A stretch of 64,000 bases of DNA, taken from Methanooceanicella nereidis. Its GTDB lineage: Archaea > Halobacteriota > Methanocellia > Methanocellales > Methanocellaceae. The stretch is taken from NCBI RefSeq assembly GCF_021023085.1, contig NZ_PGCK01000002.1:248001-312000 (forward strand). The letters are read 5' to 3'. Below are positions 36,843 to 45,085 of this stretch, piece after piece (the stretch's first letter is position 1; the number at the start of each line of letters is the position of its first letter). The notes under the pieces were generated by a model. That model was given only the letters and a program-made list of their open reading frames with translations. It ran no database searches and was not told the origin of the DNA. Both the position numbers and the translations under genes were made by a program.

Positions 36843-38108
36843 TCAGGAGCCCGACGTGGTTTCCACGTTGACCTTGACAGGCTCCGCATGGCTATCCTCA
36901 TACTTTTTGAAGAACCTGAAGTACAGCAGCGCGGCGGCAGTATACAGTCCGCATGCTGCGATGTACGGCAGCACATAGGAGCCGCTCGACATCAGAGTCC
37001 CCGCTATCATTGTGCTGGCAGCTATCGATATATAGCTGCCCATGGAGGTCAGGCTGGAAACCGATGCCATCTCATCCTCTTTTACGATCTCCATAGAGAA
37101 GCTGTTGCTTATGGGCATCGACATGTTCATGAACAGCATCCTAAGCACATATGCAGAACCGACCAGGAACAGGTTAGTCGATATCGCCATTATTATAAGG
37201 AACGGTATTGAGATCATGTAGGTGAGCGAGATGGTCTTGACCTTCCCGAACTTTTTGACCAGGTAAGGGACAGCCACGGCGCCAATCACCATCGATGCCT
37301 GGGCAAGTGCGAATATGACTCCGATCTCATTGGGGCTGGCAGCCAGTATCCTGTTAAAGTAGACGTTGAAGAACGGCACTATAAGCCCGGCCCCGAGGCC
37401 TATAAGACAGCTTATCATGACAAGTTTTTTTACCCGGTCAGACTCGGCCATCTTCTTTATCATGACCCTGATGTCCCGCGGCTTGGCGCAAGCGCTCTTT
37501 TTATCATTGATGAACACCAGAGGCAGCACCGATACCGTCGCCAGTATCAGCGAAATGAACAGGGTATATCGGTATGAGCTGATGCCGGTGCCGTCTATGC
37601 CGAATATCATGTTCCATAGCTGGGGCAGATAGCCGCCTACGGCAGTTCCCAGCACTGTCGCGACAAGGAACAGCGTGAAGTTGACGCTGAACAGGTATAT
37701 GCGGTCGTCGGCGTTACTGTTCTGGACAAGGAACGGCGAGGATATGACGGCCGGCACGGTCGCAAATATCCCGCTCATTACGCTCAGGATAAGCAGTATC
37801 TCCTGGGACGTGACCGTATATAGCAGGTACATTGTCACCGAGGTCAGTAATCCCGAGATTACAAGGCTTTTCTTACATCCGATACGATCGCATATCTGGG
37901 CTGCCGGGAATGCGAACAGGCCGGTCGCGATCATGGTCGCCGCGATGATCAGCCCTAAAAATCTTTCGTTGTATCCCAGCTTTAGTATGTAAAGGTTGAA
38001 GATAACGTTGGTGATCCCGATGCATAACGATGAAAGGAACGTCGAGGTCAGGAACATTCGTGCGTTCGGTGAAAACTTCTTAACGGCTTCAATGTAGTCG
38101 CGTATCAA
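36843..38108 (-). CDS. Major facilitator superfamily transporter
   Basis: 421 residues, TTG start with GGTAGGG seven bases upstream. About twelve hydrophobic helices are visible. The loop between helices 2 and 3 reads AAQICDRIGCKKSLVISGLL, the MFS G-x-x-x-D-R-x-G-R/K-R/K signature, and a related VKKFGKVKTISL lies in the second half. It should be a proton-driven exporter or importer; the substrate is not predictable. It is a paralog of the next gene (38327), and both lie in the same orientation 218 bases apart, as from a local duplication. Confidence 0.85.
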   Translation of the reverse strand: MIRDYIEAVKKFSPNARMFLTSTFLSSLCIGITNVIFNLYILKLGYNERFLGLIIAATMIATGLFAFPAAQICDRIGCKKSLVISGLLTSVTMYLLYTVTSQEILLILSVMSGIFATVPAVISSPFLVQNSNADDRIYLFSVNFTLFLVATVLGTAVGGYLPQLWNMIFGIDGTGISSYRYTLFISLILATVSVLPLVFINDKKSACAKPRDIRVMIKKMAESDRVKKLVMISCLIGLGAGLIVPFFNVYFNRILAASPNEIGVIFALAQASMVIGAVAVPYLVKKFGKVKTISLTYMISIPFLIIMAISTNLFLVGSAYVLRMLFMNMSMPISNSFSMEIVKEDEMASVSSLTSMGSYISIAASTMIAGTLMSSGSYVLPYIAACGLYTAAALLYFRFFKKYEDSHAEPVKVNVETTSGS

Positions 38109-38326
38109 ATATCAACCCTACCTTTTATTAAGTTTTTAAATCTAAGATAATTAACATATTTTGTGGTTTTTTCGATTTTAGTACCAAATATACAGGCAAC
38201 CATAGATTTTAATGATAATATAAATCCTTTTTACTATGCAAGCTAAAATTTAAACGCATATAATAAAATAATGTATTAGTTTGGTATTAATTGATAACAG
38301 GGCATAAGCGCTAACACCCATACAGA

Positions 38327-39517
38327 TCATATGGCCGCGGAGGGCTGTGAAAGGTTATCATGCATGACGGGAGCGGCCTTTTCAGCGTTCCTGAAATAAT
38401 GATACATGAGACACGCGGCAAGAATGTAAGCCGCACACGTGATCCAGTAGGGCAATATATAATTGCCACCGGCCATAAGCAGGCCTCCGGCGTAGGTGCT
38501 GACACATAGCGCCAGGCTGTTGCCGGTAGACATTACGCCCACTGCAAGCCCCCTTTCCTCTGCCTTTAACTGTTCCATCTGAAAGCTTGTCGTGGCTGGC
38601 CCCGCGACATTCATCAGGAACATGCGCGCGACATATGAAGTGGACGCTATCATGAAATTATTCGTCGCTGCCATCATGATAAGAAACGGCACGGACGACA
38701 TCTCCGTTATTACGGATGACCTGACCTTGCCTATCTTTTTCACAAGCCATGGGATAGCCATGAAACCCATGACCATCAGGATGTCCGCCGCGGCGAATAC
38801 GATGCCGATCTCAAAGACGCCTGCGTTCAGCACTTTCGTGAAGTATACATTGAAGTATGGCACGATCATGCCGGAACCGGTGCCTATGAGCATGCTTATC
38901 GCGGTGAACTTTTTTACGTTGGGCGATAGCTTGAATCCCCTAAATGTGAGTTTATTGACGGGCTTAAGCTCGCTCCTGTCTTTCATAAAGAGAAGCAGGA
39001 TACATCCCGGTATGAGCAGAAAGGCCGCGGCGAGAAGAGTGAGACGATGGCTGCCCATGTTCGCCAGTGCAGGAATATGCACCCATATTCCGGACAGGAC
39101 ACCGCTTATCGCGCATCCTGCGACTGACGCGGTCCAGCTCAGTGCCGAGTTAGCGCTGAATACCCGGACAGAGTTTTTCCCGACGTTATTCTCAATAAGG
39201 AATGGCGCTACACATACTGCGCTAACGGAATTGAAAACGCCTCCGATGCCGCAGAACAGGAGCAGTAATACGGGGGAATCGGTAAGGAATATGGGGAATA
39301 CCGTTGCGGCAGACAGGAAGCTGGATACTACCATTGATCTTCTCCTTCCGACCCGATCGCATAAAATTCCTGCCGGTATAGATGTCAATGAGGATGCGAG
39401 AAGCGTGACGGACAGCAGCAGCCCGAGAAAATCCTCCCGGAACCCGAGGTCAAGGATATACAGGTTGAACACGACCCCATACACGCCGGCGTAAAGGCTG
39501 ATGATGAAAGTCCTCAA
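38327..39517 (-). CDS. Major facilitator superfamily transporter, N-terminus uncertain
   Basis: 396 residues from a TTG at 39517, but homology to the neighbouring MFS protein continues upstream in the same frame to about 39572 (residues matching YFRELFNFNIDVKLFLLRTF against YIEAVKKFSPNARMFLTSTF). No good start exists in that frame; the ATG with a GGGGGT ribosome-binding site, at 39581, is one base out of phase. Either a start codon other than ATG/GTG/TTG is used or one base is missing or extra near 39565-39575. Otherwise the protein is intact, with the MFS motif GILCDRVGRRRSMVVSSFL. Confidence 0.75.
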   Translation of the reverse strand: MRTFIISLYAGVYGVVFNLYILDLGFREDFLGLLLSVTLLASSLTSIPAGILCDRVGRRRSMVVSSFLSAATVFPIFLTDSPVLLLLFCGIGGVFNSVSAVCVAPFLIENNVGKNSVRVFSANSALSWTASVAGCAISGVLSGIWVHIPALANMGSHRLTLLAAAFLLIPGCILLLFMKDRSELKPVNKLTFRGFKLSPNVKKFTAISMLIGTGSGMIVPYFNVYFTKVLNAGVFEIGIVFAAADILMVMGFMAIPWLVKKIGKVRSSVITEMSSVPFLIMMAATNNFMIASTSYVARMFLMNVAGPATTSFQMEQLKAEERGLAVGVMSTGNSLALCVSTYAGGLLMAGGNYILPYWITCAAYILAACLMYHYFRNAEKAAPVMHDNLSQPSAAI

Positions 39518-39805
39518 CAGGAATAGTTTTACATCGATATTAAAATTAAAAAGTTCTCGAAAATAATTTCCGATTATACATGTACCCCCGGTGGAGCAAG
39601 TGTAGTGTGTCAGGGCTATGATACTTTAAATCTTTCTGCATGCCCTGCCAGCCTTTAGTAGCAATTACAGGCATTTGCTAAGGGGATTTACAGGTAAACC
39701 TGATTTATGATATTATTAAAAAAATCGATACTTGTTTCCGGTGATAAATAAAATATCAATTTATATTTATTGACATATTACTCTTTTTCGGAAAATGGTG
39801 ATGAT

Positions 39806-39991
39806 ATGGACCTTATATGGTTAGCGGTTATATTTCTAATACTGGCATTTGTGGCATATGTATTGGGTGCAAGAGGCGTGGCTGGCTTTAGTGTCGAGAT
39901 CGCAAAGTGGCTGGTCATAATCTTTGTCATACTGGCAATAATAACCATATTATTCGGCGGCAGAGTATTTTTAGCCGGAATGCTGGTATAG
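39806..39991 (+). CDS. Small membrane protein, DUF1328-like
   Basis: 61 residues from the ATG at 39806, with GGTGAT just upstream. Two hydrophobic helices (LIWLAVIFLILAFVAYVLG and AKWLVIIFVILAIITILFGG) separated by ARGVAGFSVEI match the short DUF1328/YtjA family found widely in prokaryotes, function unknown. The frame extends 12 codons further upstream but that part lacks a start signal. Confidence 0.75.
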   Translation: MDLIWLAVIFLILAFVAYVLGARGVAGFSVEIAKWLVIIFVILAIITILFGGRVFLAGMLV

Positions 39992-40498
39992 AGCAAAATT
40001 CTTTAAATTTTTTTATATCATGCCTTCCTTAGTGCTCTGTCCCGTTAATTCAATGGCCCGTCAGTTTATTATCGGACAGGTTTTCAATGTTAGTGAACTT
40101 GCAGGCAGTATATTGGTGCAATGGATTTTTATCAAAGGCTCAAATGACATCTCAAAGCTATTTTATTAAATGAAACGTTGTGCTCTTTGAGCCGTCTTTG
40201 AGCCTTTGATAAAAATGCATCGGAGCACATATTTCCAGGTAAGAAAACGCATCAGGGATATTTGGGATGCAAAACTCAAGAGTGAAAGGAAGATACAACT
40301 TAATGTAAGGAAGAAGATTTTTAATTATTATTTTTTTGTAAAAAAAGCTGCCATAATTAACCCTTACTTAAAATTTTTAAGGCTTACGACAAGTACAAAT
40401 AGTCAAACATATAAGTGATAATAAGCGCATAGCAAGCGCTCCATCTAAAGGTAACTAAAGGTCCGAAAAAGGGGATGGGGACCTGAGGGAGCATTAAA
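39992..40498. other. Intergenic region holding a perfect-stem hairpin
   Basis: About 500 bases. Apart from the family 2 hairpin at 40125-40216 (listed separately) it contains AT-rich DNA and the antiporter ribosome-binding region. A 70-codon plus-strand frame at 40206-40418 overlaps the hairpin arm, lacks a start signal and is not annotated. Confidence 0.5.
40125..40216. repeat. Dispersed hairpin family 2, copy B, with perfect 20-bp outer stem
   Basis: ATTTTTATCAAAGGCTCAAA (40125-40144) is the exact reverse complement of the sequence at 40197-40216. The inner arms GACATCTCAAAG and CTTTGAGCCGTC continue the stem with three mismatches around a loop of about 26 bases. The left arm closely resembles the hairpin at 32714-32795, so this is a repeated element and not only a terminator. 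Confidence 0.85.
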
Positions 40499-41842
40499 GT
40501 GTTAGATAATAATCTATTACTATCCATATTTCTTATACTCGCATTTGCAAAACTGCTCGGGCTGCTTGTGGAAAGGTTCGGCATTCCGGCCATAGTGGGA
40601 GAGATATTCGCAGGACTTGCGCTGGGCCCTATGGCGCTCGGGATAATACACCCGTCTGAGCCGCTCGACTTTTTAGCGAACATGGGCATAATGTTCATGA
40701 TGTTCATAATGGGTCTTTCCACTGACCTTGAGAACGTTATAAAGGCAAGCGCCCGAACTGCGACAATGATCACAGTCATCGGCGCTGCGATCGTGTTCGT
40801 CGTGTCTGCCGGAGTGACTTTGCTTGTGGGCATTTTGCTCGGCCAGGACTTCTTCTACTCGCTGGCACAGGCCTGCCTCATAGGCATAGGCCTCACTTCC
40901 ACTTCGACTGTCATCGGGTTTAAATATTTAAGCGACCTCGGGGACAGGTTTTCGAACGTGTTCAAGACGCTTCTGGCAGTGGAAGTGACTGACGGCGTAT
41001 TCTCTATCATGCTTCTGGCGATCTTTTTATCCGTGATCAACATGTTCACGATCTCAGACGGTAAGACGGCCATAAGCGAGTTCTTGCCGATGCTGGGCTG
41101 GTCTAGCTTTAAGCTATTCTTACTGATAGTTGGCTTCATTATATTCGTGATGAAATTCGGAGGGAAGGTCGCGGACATTCTGCTGGGAGTATCGAACAGG
41201 AACAAGGAAGACAGGGCCATCATCACACTGTCGCTTATTGTCCTGTTCGCGGTGGCCGGGCTAAGCGACTGGCTGGAACTGACCAGTGTAATAGGCGCGT
41301 TCCTGGCCGGGGCGATACTTGCGGGATCACCATACAGCGAGACAGTGATAGCCCCAAGGATCAAAGCACTGGGATACGGGCTGTTCATACCGATATTCTT
41401 CGCATACACAGGCGTGCAGATGAATTTCGGCGCATTGCTCGGAGGCCCGAACATCCCGATCGCTGGCGGGTTCGGCATACCGTTTTACCTTATACTCTTC
41501 ATAGGATTGCTCATAGGCGTTATGGGCGGGAAATATCTGGGAGTGATGGCAGGCTGCGCATTGTCAGGGAATTTCAGGCCTTTCGAGGCAAAAAGGATAG
41601 GAACATCGCTATTATGCATAGGGGAAGACACCCTGGTAGTGGCACAGATAGGCACGATGGTCTATTTTGCCAGAGATATGCCGCTAGTCACGCCGGAGAT
41701 ATTCTCGGTCCTGGGGCTGCTGATAATAGTATCATCGTTATTGACGCCGTATTTCATAAACAAGGCTTACGCGGAAAAAGAGTACAGGCCGATGTCACCC
41801 CGTAACGGGAATGGCACCAGGAGCAGGATGAGGAGCATATAA
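40499..41842 (+). CDS. Cation:proton antiporter, CPA2/KefB type
   Basis: 447 residues, GTG start with GAGGGAG eight bases upstream. Twelve to thirteen hydrophobic helices are visible. Conserved CPA2 segments include GLLVERFGIPAIVGEIFAGL near the N-terminus, GIGLTSTSTVIGFKYLSDLG in the middle and LTSVIGAFLAGAILAGSPYS later; the membrane-embedded charged residues of helix 5 are the EVTDG of LLAVEVTDGVFSIML. It should exchange Na+ or K+ for protons across the cytoplasmic membrane. There is no C-terminal TrkA-N domain, so it is the short form. Confidence 0.88.
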   Translation: MLDNNLLLSIFLILAFAKLLGLLVERFGIPAIVGEIFAGLALGPMALGIIHPSEPLDFLANMGIMFMMFIMGLSTDLENVIKASARTATMITVIGAAIVFVVSAGVTLLVGILLGQDFFYSLAQACLIGIGLTSTSTVIGFKYLSDLGDRFSNVFKTLLAVEVTDGVFSIMLLAIFLSVINMFTISDGKTAISEFLPMLGWSSFKLFLLIVGFIIFVMKFGGKVADILLGVSNRNKEDRAIITLSLIVLFAVAGLSDWLELTSVIGAFLAGAILAGSPYSETVIAPRIKALGYGLFIPIFFAYTGVQMNFGALLGGPNIPIAGGFGIPFYLILFIGLLIGVMGGKYLGVMAGCALSGNFRPFEAKRIGTSLLCIGEDTLVVAQIGTMVYFARDMPLVTPEIFSVLGLLIIVSSLLTPYFINKAYAEKEYRPMSPRNGNGTRSRMRSI

Positions 41843-42000
41843 GCTAATTTTTCATCCTTTTTTATGTGCGATTTTTTTAATAATATTACTCTAATAAACC
41901 ATCATGAAATAAAAGAATGCAATATAGAAAGACCTTGAGGGAAAACATTATATGCAATAAATGCATTTAGGATTCTGCAACACACCCAAAATCATTGAAT

Positions 42001-42072
42001 GCGCCGGTAGTGTAGTGGTTATCACTGTGGCTTGCCAAGCCACAAACTCGGGTTCGAGTCCCGACCGGCGCA
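42001..42072 (+). tRNA. tRNA-Gly (anticodon GCC)
   Basis: Acceptor stem GCGCCGG / CCGGCGC (perfect 7 bp) with discriminator A, D arm with AGTGGTT, anticodon arm GTGGC-TTGCCAA-GCCAC and T arm ending GGTTCGAGTCC. The GCC anticodon reads GGC and GGT. No CCA is encoded. A TTATATGC-like TATA box lies at about 41948-41955. Confidence 0.96.
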
Positions 42073-42547
42073 CTCGCGAATTTTTTTAAAGATTTTCCTT
42101 GAAAGGCAGTCATGTTTTTACTATAATGTATCTTATTTTCCGGATACTGTTATCCAGGTAAACATTAATGGACGGTAAATCCCTTATTTGTCAGGGCTTT
42201 TTTAATAAATGCTTAAACAGTAGTGAAAGGACAAAGTATATTAAAATTTTAGAACTCTAGGTGGAGTGTAAGATATATCATGGTCCGCGACCCGGCATGA
42301 ACATCGCTGGCGAGTTCGGGTATCCGGCGATCGTGCAAAGGTCATTAGCCATCTGAACCCTTATGGTATTTCGAAAATCATCGGATGACATATAAAATAC
42401 TGTCAATATTTTTGAAGGTATATTTTATCTTCTGCCACATTAAACCGGAAGACATCGCCCGTATCTTAAGGAAGGCCATTAGCTGGAAGATAATTTATTT
42501 AATAAAGTATATAATAAATATTAACATGTTATTATGGAGATAATAAG
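42073..42547. other. Intergenic region with a possible structured RNA
   Basis: About 475 bases between tRNA-Gly and the FwdD-like gene. A weak hairpin CCCT..AGGG followed by CTTTTTT at about 42182-42211 may end the tRNA transcript. From about 42255 to 42360 the sequence is richer in G and C than its surroundings and contains an 8-bp stem ATCGCTGG / CCGGCGAT (one G-U pair) with a 13-base loop. It could be a small RNA; no known class is recognised. The rest is AT-rich promoter DNA. Confidence 0.4.
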
Positions 42548-42958
42548 ATGACCGGGCCAATTGAACTGAACCTCATAACCGGCCGCACAGTATGGCAGGG
42601 AGTCGCCATAGAGGGCCACAAGCATGAAGATACGTATACAAAAGCTTGCGGGATAATCGAGATGGACGTAAGCGACCTGAAGAGGCTTCGCGTCTTCCCG
42701 GGGCAGACGGTAAAGGTCAGGTCAGATCATGGGGAGGTCATCGTCAAAGCCGTCAAGGCGACACAGGGACCTCATCCCGGCCTTGCTTTCATCCCTATGG
42801 GGCCGTGGGCGAACCAGGTCATTGACCCCAAGACATATTCGACAGGCATGCCCCATTTTAAAGGAGTGAGGATAACGGTGGAGCCTGCTCCCGGCGAGAA
42901 GGTGCTGAACGGCATAGAGCTATTACAAAAAACGACCTTGAATCTGGAGAAGAAATAA
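42548..42958 (+). CDS. Molybdopterin dinucleotide-binding protein, FwdD/FmdD-like
   Basis: 136 residues. ELNLITGRTVWQGV starts the fold, and CGIIEMDVSDLKRLRVFPGQ, VRSDHGEVIVKAVK and GLAFIPMGPWANQVI match the D subunit of tungsten/molybdenum formylmethanofuran dehydrogenase, which covers the pterin cofactor of the catalytic B subunit in the first step of CO2 reduction to methane. The other subunit genes are not here, so it may be an accessory copy or the only D gene placed away from the rest. Its TAA overlaps the ATG of the next gene (TAATG), so the two are translationally coupled. Confidence 0.85.
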   Translation: MTGPIELNLITGRTVWQGVAIEGHKHEDTYTKACGIIEMDVSDLKRLRVFPGQTVKVRSDHGEVIVKAVKATQGPHPGLAFIPMGPWANQVIDPKTYSTGMPHFKGVRITVEPAPGEKVLNGIELLQKTTLNLEKK

Positions 42959-43842
42959 TGGAGCACAGCCGGTTATCACTATTAAATGCATATCAAAGGA
43001 GAACTAAGCCCTTGAAGAGCAAGAAGGTATCAATAGTACATACCAGCGATCCGGTAAACGGCCCGAAGAGGGCTCTTGACCTTATAGAAGCTGATAAGAT
43101 CCTGGAAAAATACGACAGCATACTGATCAAGCCCAATTATGTTAACGGCAGCCTGCCCGAAACGGGCGTCACTACCGACCCCAGAGTCGTAAGGGGAATA
43201 ATTGAATATTTGATAGGGCACGGGTGGACAGGCAGGGAATTAGCGGTCGGCGAGGGCGGCATGGCAAGCATCGATACCGCGGATACCTTTAAAAAGGTGG
43301 GGCTTCTGGACGAGCTTAAAGAATTTAACATAAGGATCATCGACCTTAATAAAGAGCCGCATGTAGAGGTTGACATAGAAGGCGGAAGATCGCTAAAGAG
43401 CATAAAAGTGGCAAAGCCATTCATGGAGTATGACTGCATACTATCCGTGCCGAAGCTTAAGATACACTGCTGGTCGCTTTCGACCATATCCATGAAGAAC
43501 ATGATGGGAGGCATATTGCCGAAAGGCATTATGCATGATGACCTGCATCAAAAGATAGCCGACCTGAATAAGGTGATAGGCCCCGAGCTTACTGTCGTTG
43601 ACGGCATACTCGGCTGCCAGAGACATGAGCTTGCATGCGATCCGATCAATTCGAACGTGATAATCGCCGGCGAAGATTTCGTGGCCACGGATGCTATAGG
43701 GTCATACCTCATGGGATTGAGGCCCGAGGACGTGCAGTACCTCGCCCTGGCGAAAAAGGCCGGCCTGGGAGAGAATAATATAAGTGATATCGAGCTTGTC
43801 GGCGATGACATTAATGTACTAAGAAAACATTATAAGATGTAA
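42958..43842 (+). CDS. DUF362 protein
   Basis: 294 residues, ATG overlapping the FwdD-like stop by one base. The family blocks ILIKPNYVNGSLPETGVTTDP, GRELAVGEGGMAS, CILSVPKLKIHCWSLSTISM and VVDGILGCQRHELACDP are clear; the N-terminal KPN and the central CILSVPKLK-H segment are diagnostic of DUF362. No ferredoxin domain is attached. DUF362 proteins have unknown biochemical function but are frequent in methanogens and anaerobes. The overlap with an MPT-binding subunit suggests a role linked to that enzyme, by inference only. Confidence 0.88.
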   Translation: MEHSRLSLLNAYQRRTKPLKSKKVSIVHTSDPVNGPKRALDLIEADKILEKYDSILIKPNYVNGSLPETGVTTDPRVVRGIIEYLIGHGWTGRELAVGEGGMASIDTADTFKKVGLLDELKEFNIRIIDLNKEPHVEVDIEGGRSLKSIKVAKPFMEYDCILSVPKLKIHCWSLSTISMKNMMGGILPKGIMHDDLHQKIADLNKVIGPELTVVDGILGCQRHELACDPINSNVIIAGEDFVATDAIGSYLMGLRPEDVQYLALAKKAGLGENNISDIELVGDDINVLRKHYKM

Positions 43843-43960
43843 AATATCTGGTCCGAAGCCCGGATCATAGACATAGATCATGCTGCTGCCGGGCGAATAT
43901 ATGATCTTATATTGATAGCGGTCTTTCGCATTGTATCAAGATCACATAAAGGTGTTTGAA

Positions 43961-44284
43961 ATGGAAATCGTATATTACTATGATTCTAAGTACAAGAGTA
44001 ACGTCGACGAGCTTACAAAAGACGATGCTTTCATGAGGGTCGACATCGTCAACAAAGAGGCCTCTTCCGTAGGCACGGATAAAAAAGAGGGATATTACCT
44101 TTATATTAAGTCAAGCGACGAAGAGACGTTAAAAGGCATCGACGCGAAGATCACAGAAGCATGTGAAAAGAAAAGCGAAGAGTTTATCAAGAAAGCAGAA
44201 GGCAGCGAGTCTCAGACCGTTATCGACTACATTCATAAGGAAGCCGATGAGGCCGCCGAAGGCATGGGCGCCATCTTCGGCTAA
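43961..44284 (+). CDS. Small acidic protein of unknown function
   Basis: 107 residues from the ATG at 43961, with AGGTG eight bases upstream; the open frame begins at 43931 without a site. Beta-strand IVYYYDSKYK, a charged middle and the helical C-terminus (KITEACEKKSEEFIKKAEG) suggest a small alpha/beta domain. It is rich in Lys and Glu and has one Cys. No family recognised. Its stop overlaps the stop of the convergent S4-methyltransferase gene by three bases. Confidence 0.6.
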   Translation: MEIVYYYDSKYKSNVDELTKDDAFMRVDIVNKEASSVGTDKKEGYYLYIKSSDEETLKGIDAKITEACEKKSEEFIKKAEGSESQTVIDYIHKEADEAAEGMGAIFG

Positions 44285-44934
44285 TCTATCCTGGAGGCCG
44301 CGATATAAGCCTCCCTTTTTTCAGGGCGTATCACATCGGTCACTTTGAAGCCTTTTTCTTCCAGCTCTTTTATCATAGGCTCAGGATCCTGCCGATCGCC
44401 AAGCTTCAGTACCTGCATCACCCTGCCGCGGCTTTTTAAAAGCGGCTTAAAGCGCATCGTTATGGATATAGAGACCTCCGGATCTACGGTCATGTCATTC
44501 AGAATGACGTCAAACTCCCTGTTCAGCCGGGAAAGGTCCATATTAAAAGCATCGTCGAATATTACATTGACTCCGGGATATTCTTCTACGACGCGCTCAA
44601 GAGGCTCCCTGAACTCCTCGCTAAACTCAATACCCGTCACATGGCTTGCTATCCCGGAAGCGTACATGAGAAATCCGCCCGCGCTGGAGCCGATGTCTAG
44701 AACTGTATCACCCTCGTGAATAACGCCGGTTTTTTCCTGGATGCCCTTTAGCTTAAAATATCCCTGAGGCCGGTCCTCCTCTGCCACTTCTATGGCACAG
44801 CCGTGTTCCACTTTTTGCGAGGGCTTGGTGACGGTCTTTCCGTTCACGGAGACAAGTCCGCGCTGAATGAACCGCTTTGCCCTGCTCCTTGAGGAGATGA
44901 TGCCTTCCGTCACGAGATACTCATCGAGGCGCAT
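44281..44934 (-). CDS. S4-domain RNA methyltransferase (TlyA/RrmJ-like)
   Basis: 217 residues. The N-terminal 60 residues are an S4 RNA-binding domain (RLDEYLVTEGIISSRSRAKR and GLVSVNGKTVTKPSQKV). The rest is a Rossmann methyltransferase with VLDIGSSAGGFLMYA as SAM motif I, VIFDDAFNMDL and FDVILNDMTVD as the acidic and catalytic-region motifs. This layout is that of TlyA-type 2'-O-ribose methyltransferases, which modify rRNA, and the archaeal homologs probably do the same. The hemolysin label often attached to this family is not meaningful. It converges on the preceding gene with overlapping stops. Confidence 0.85.
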   Translation of the reverse strand: MRLDEYLVTEGIISSRSRAKRFIQRGLVSVNGKTVTKPSQKVEHGCAIEVAEEDRPQGYFKLKGIQEKTGVIHEGDTVLDIGSSAGGFLMYASGIASHVTGIEFSEEFREPLERVVEEYPGVNVIFDDAFNMDLSRLNREFDVILNDMTVDPEVSISITMRFKPLLKSRGRVMQVLKLGDRQDPEPMIKELEEKGFKVTDVIRPEKREAYIAASRID

Positions 44935-45085
44935 GATGCTATAAGTTCAGGGCGAAAATAGATTAATGTTTCTGTCTGGAGGTTTTTGTAATAGAGATTA
45001 TCGTAGTTACACCATCGCGATTTGATCAGTATCAACTATAGGCGGCCGGTAAAATATAATGCATGGCGGGGGATGCCAATAAAAT

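Noticed and set aside
40206-40418. 70-codon plus-strand frame after the perfect hairpin
   Set aside because: It begins inside the hairpin arm and has Lys/Phe-rich sequence typical of AT-rich non-coding DNA.
44281-44934. Hemolysin (TlyA) as product name
   Set aside because: The S4 plus Rossmann methyltransferase layout indicates an RNA methyltransferase; a haemolytic role has no support here.
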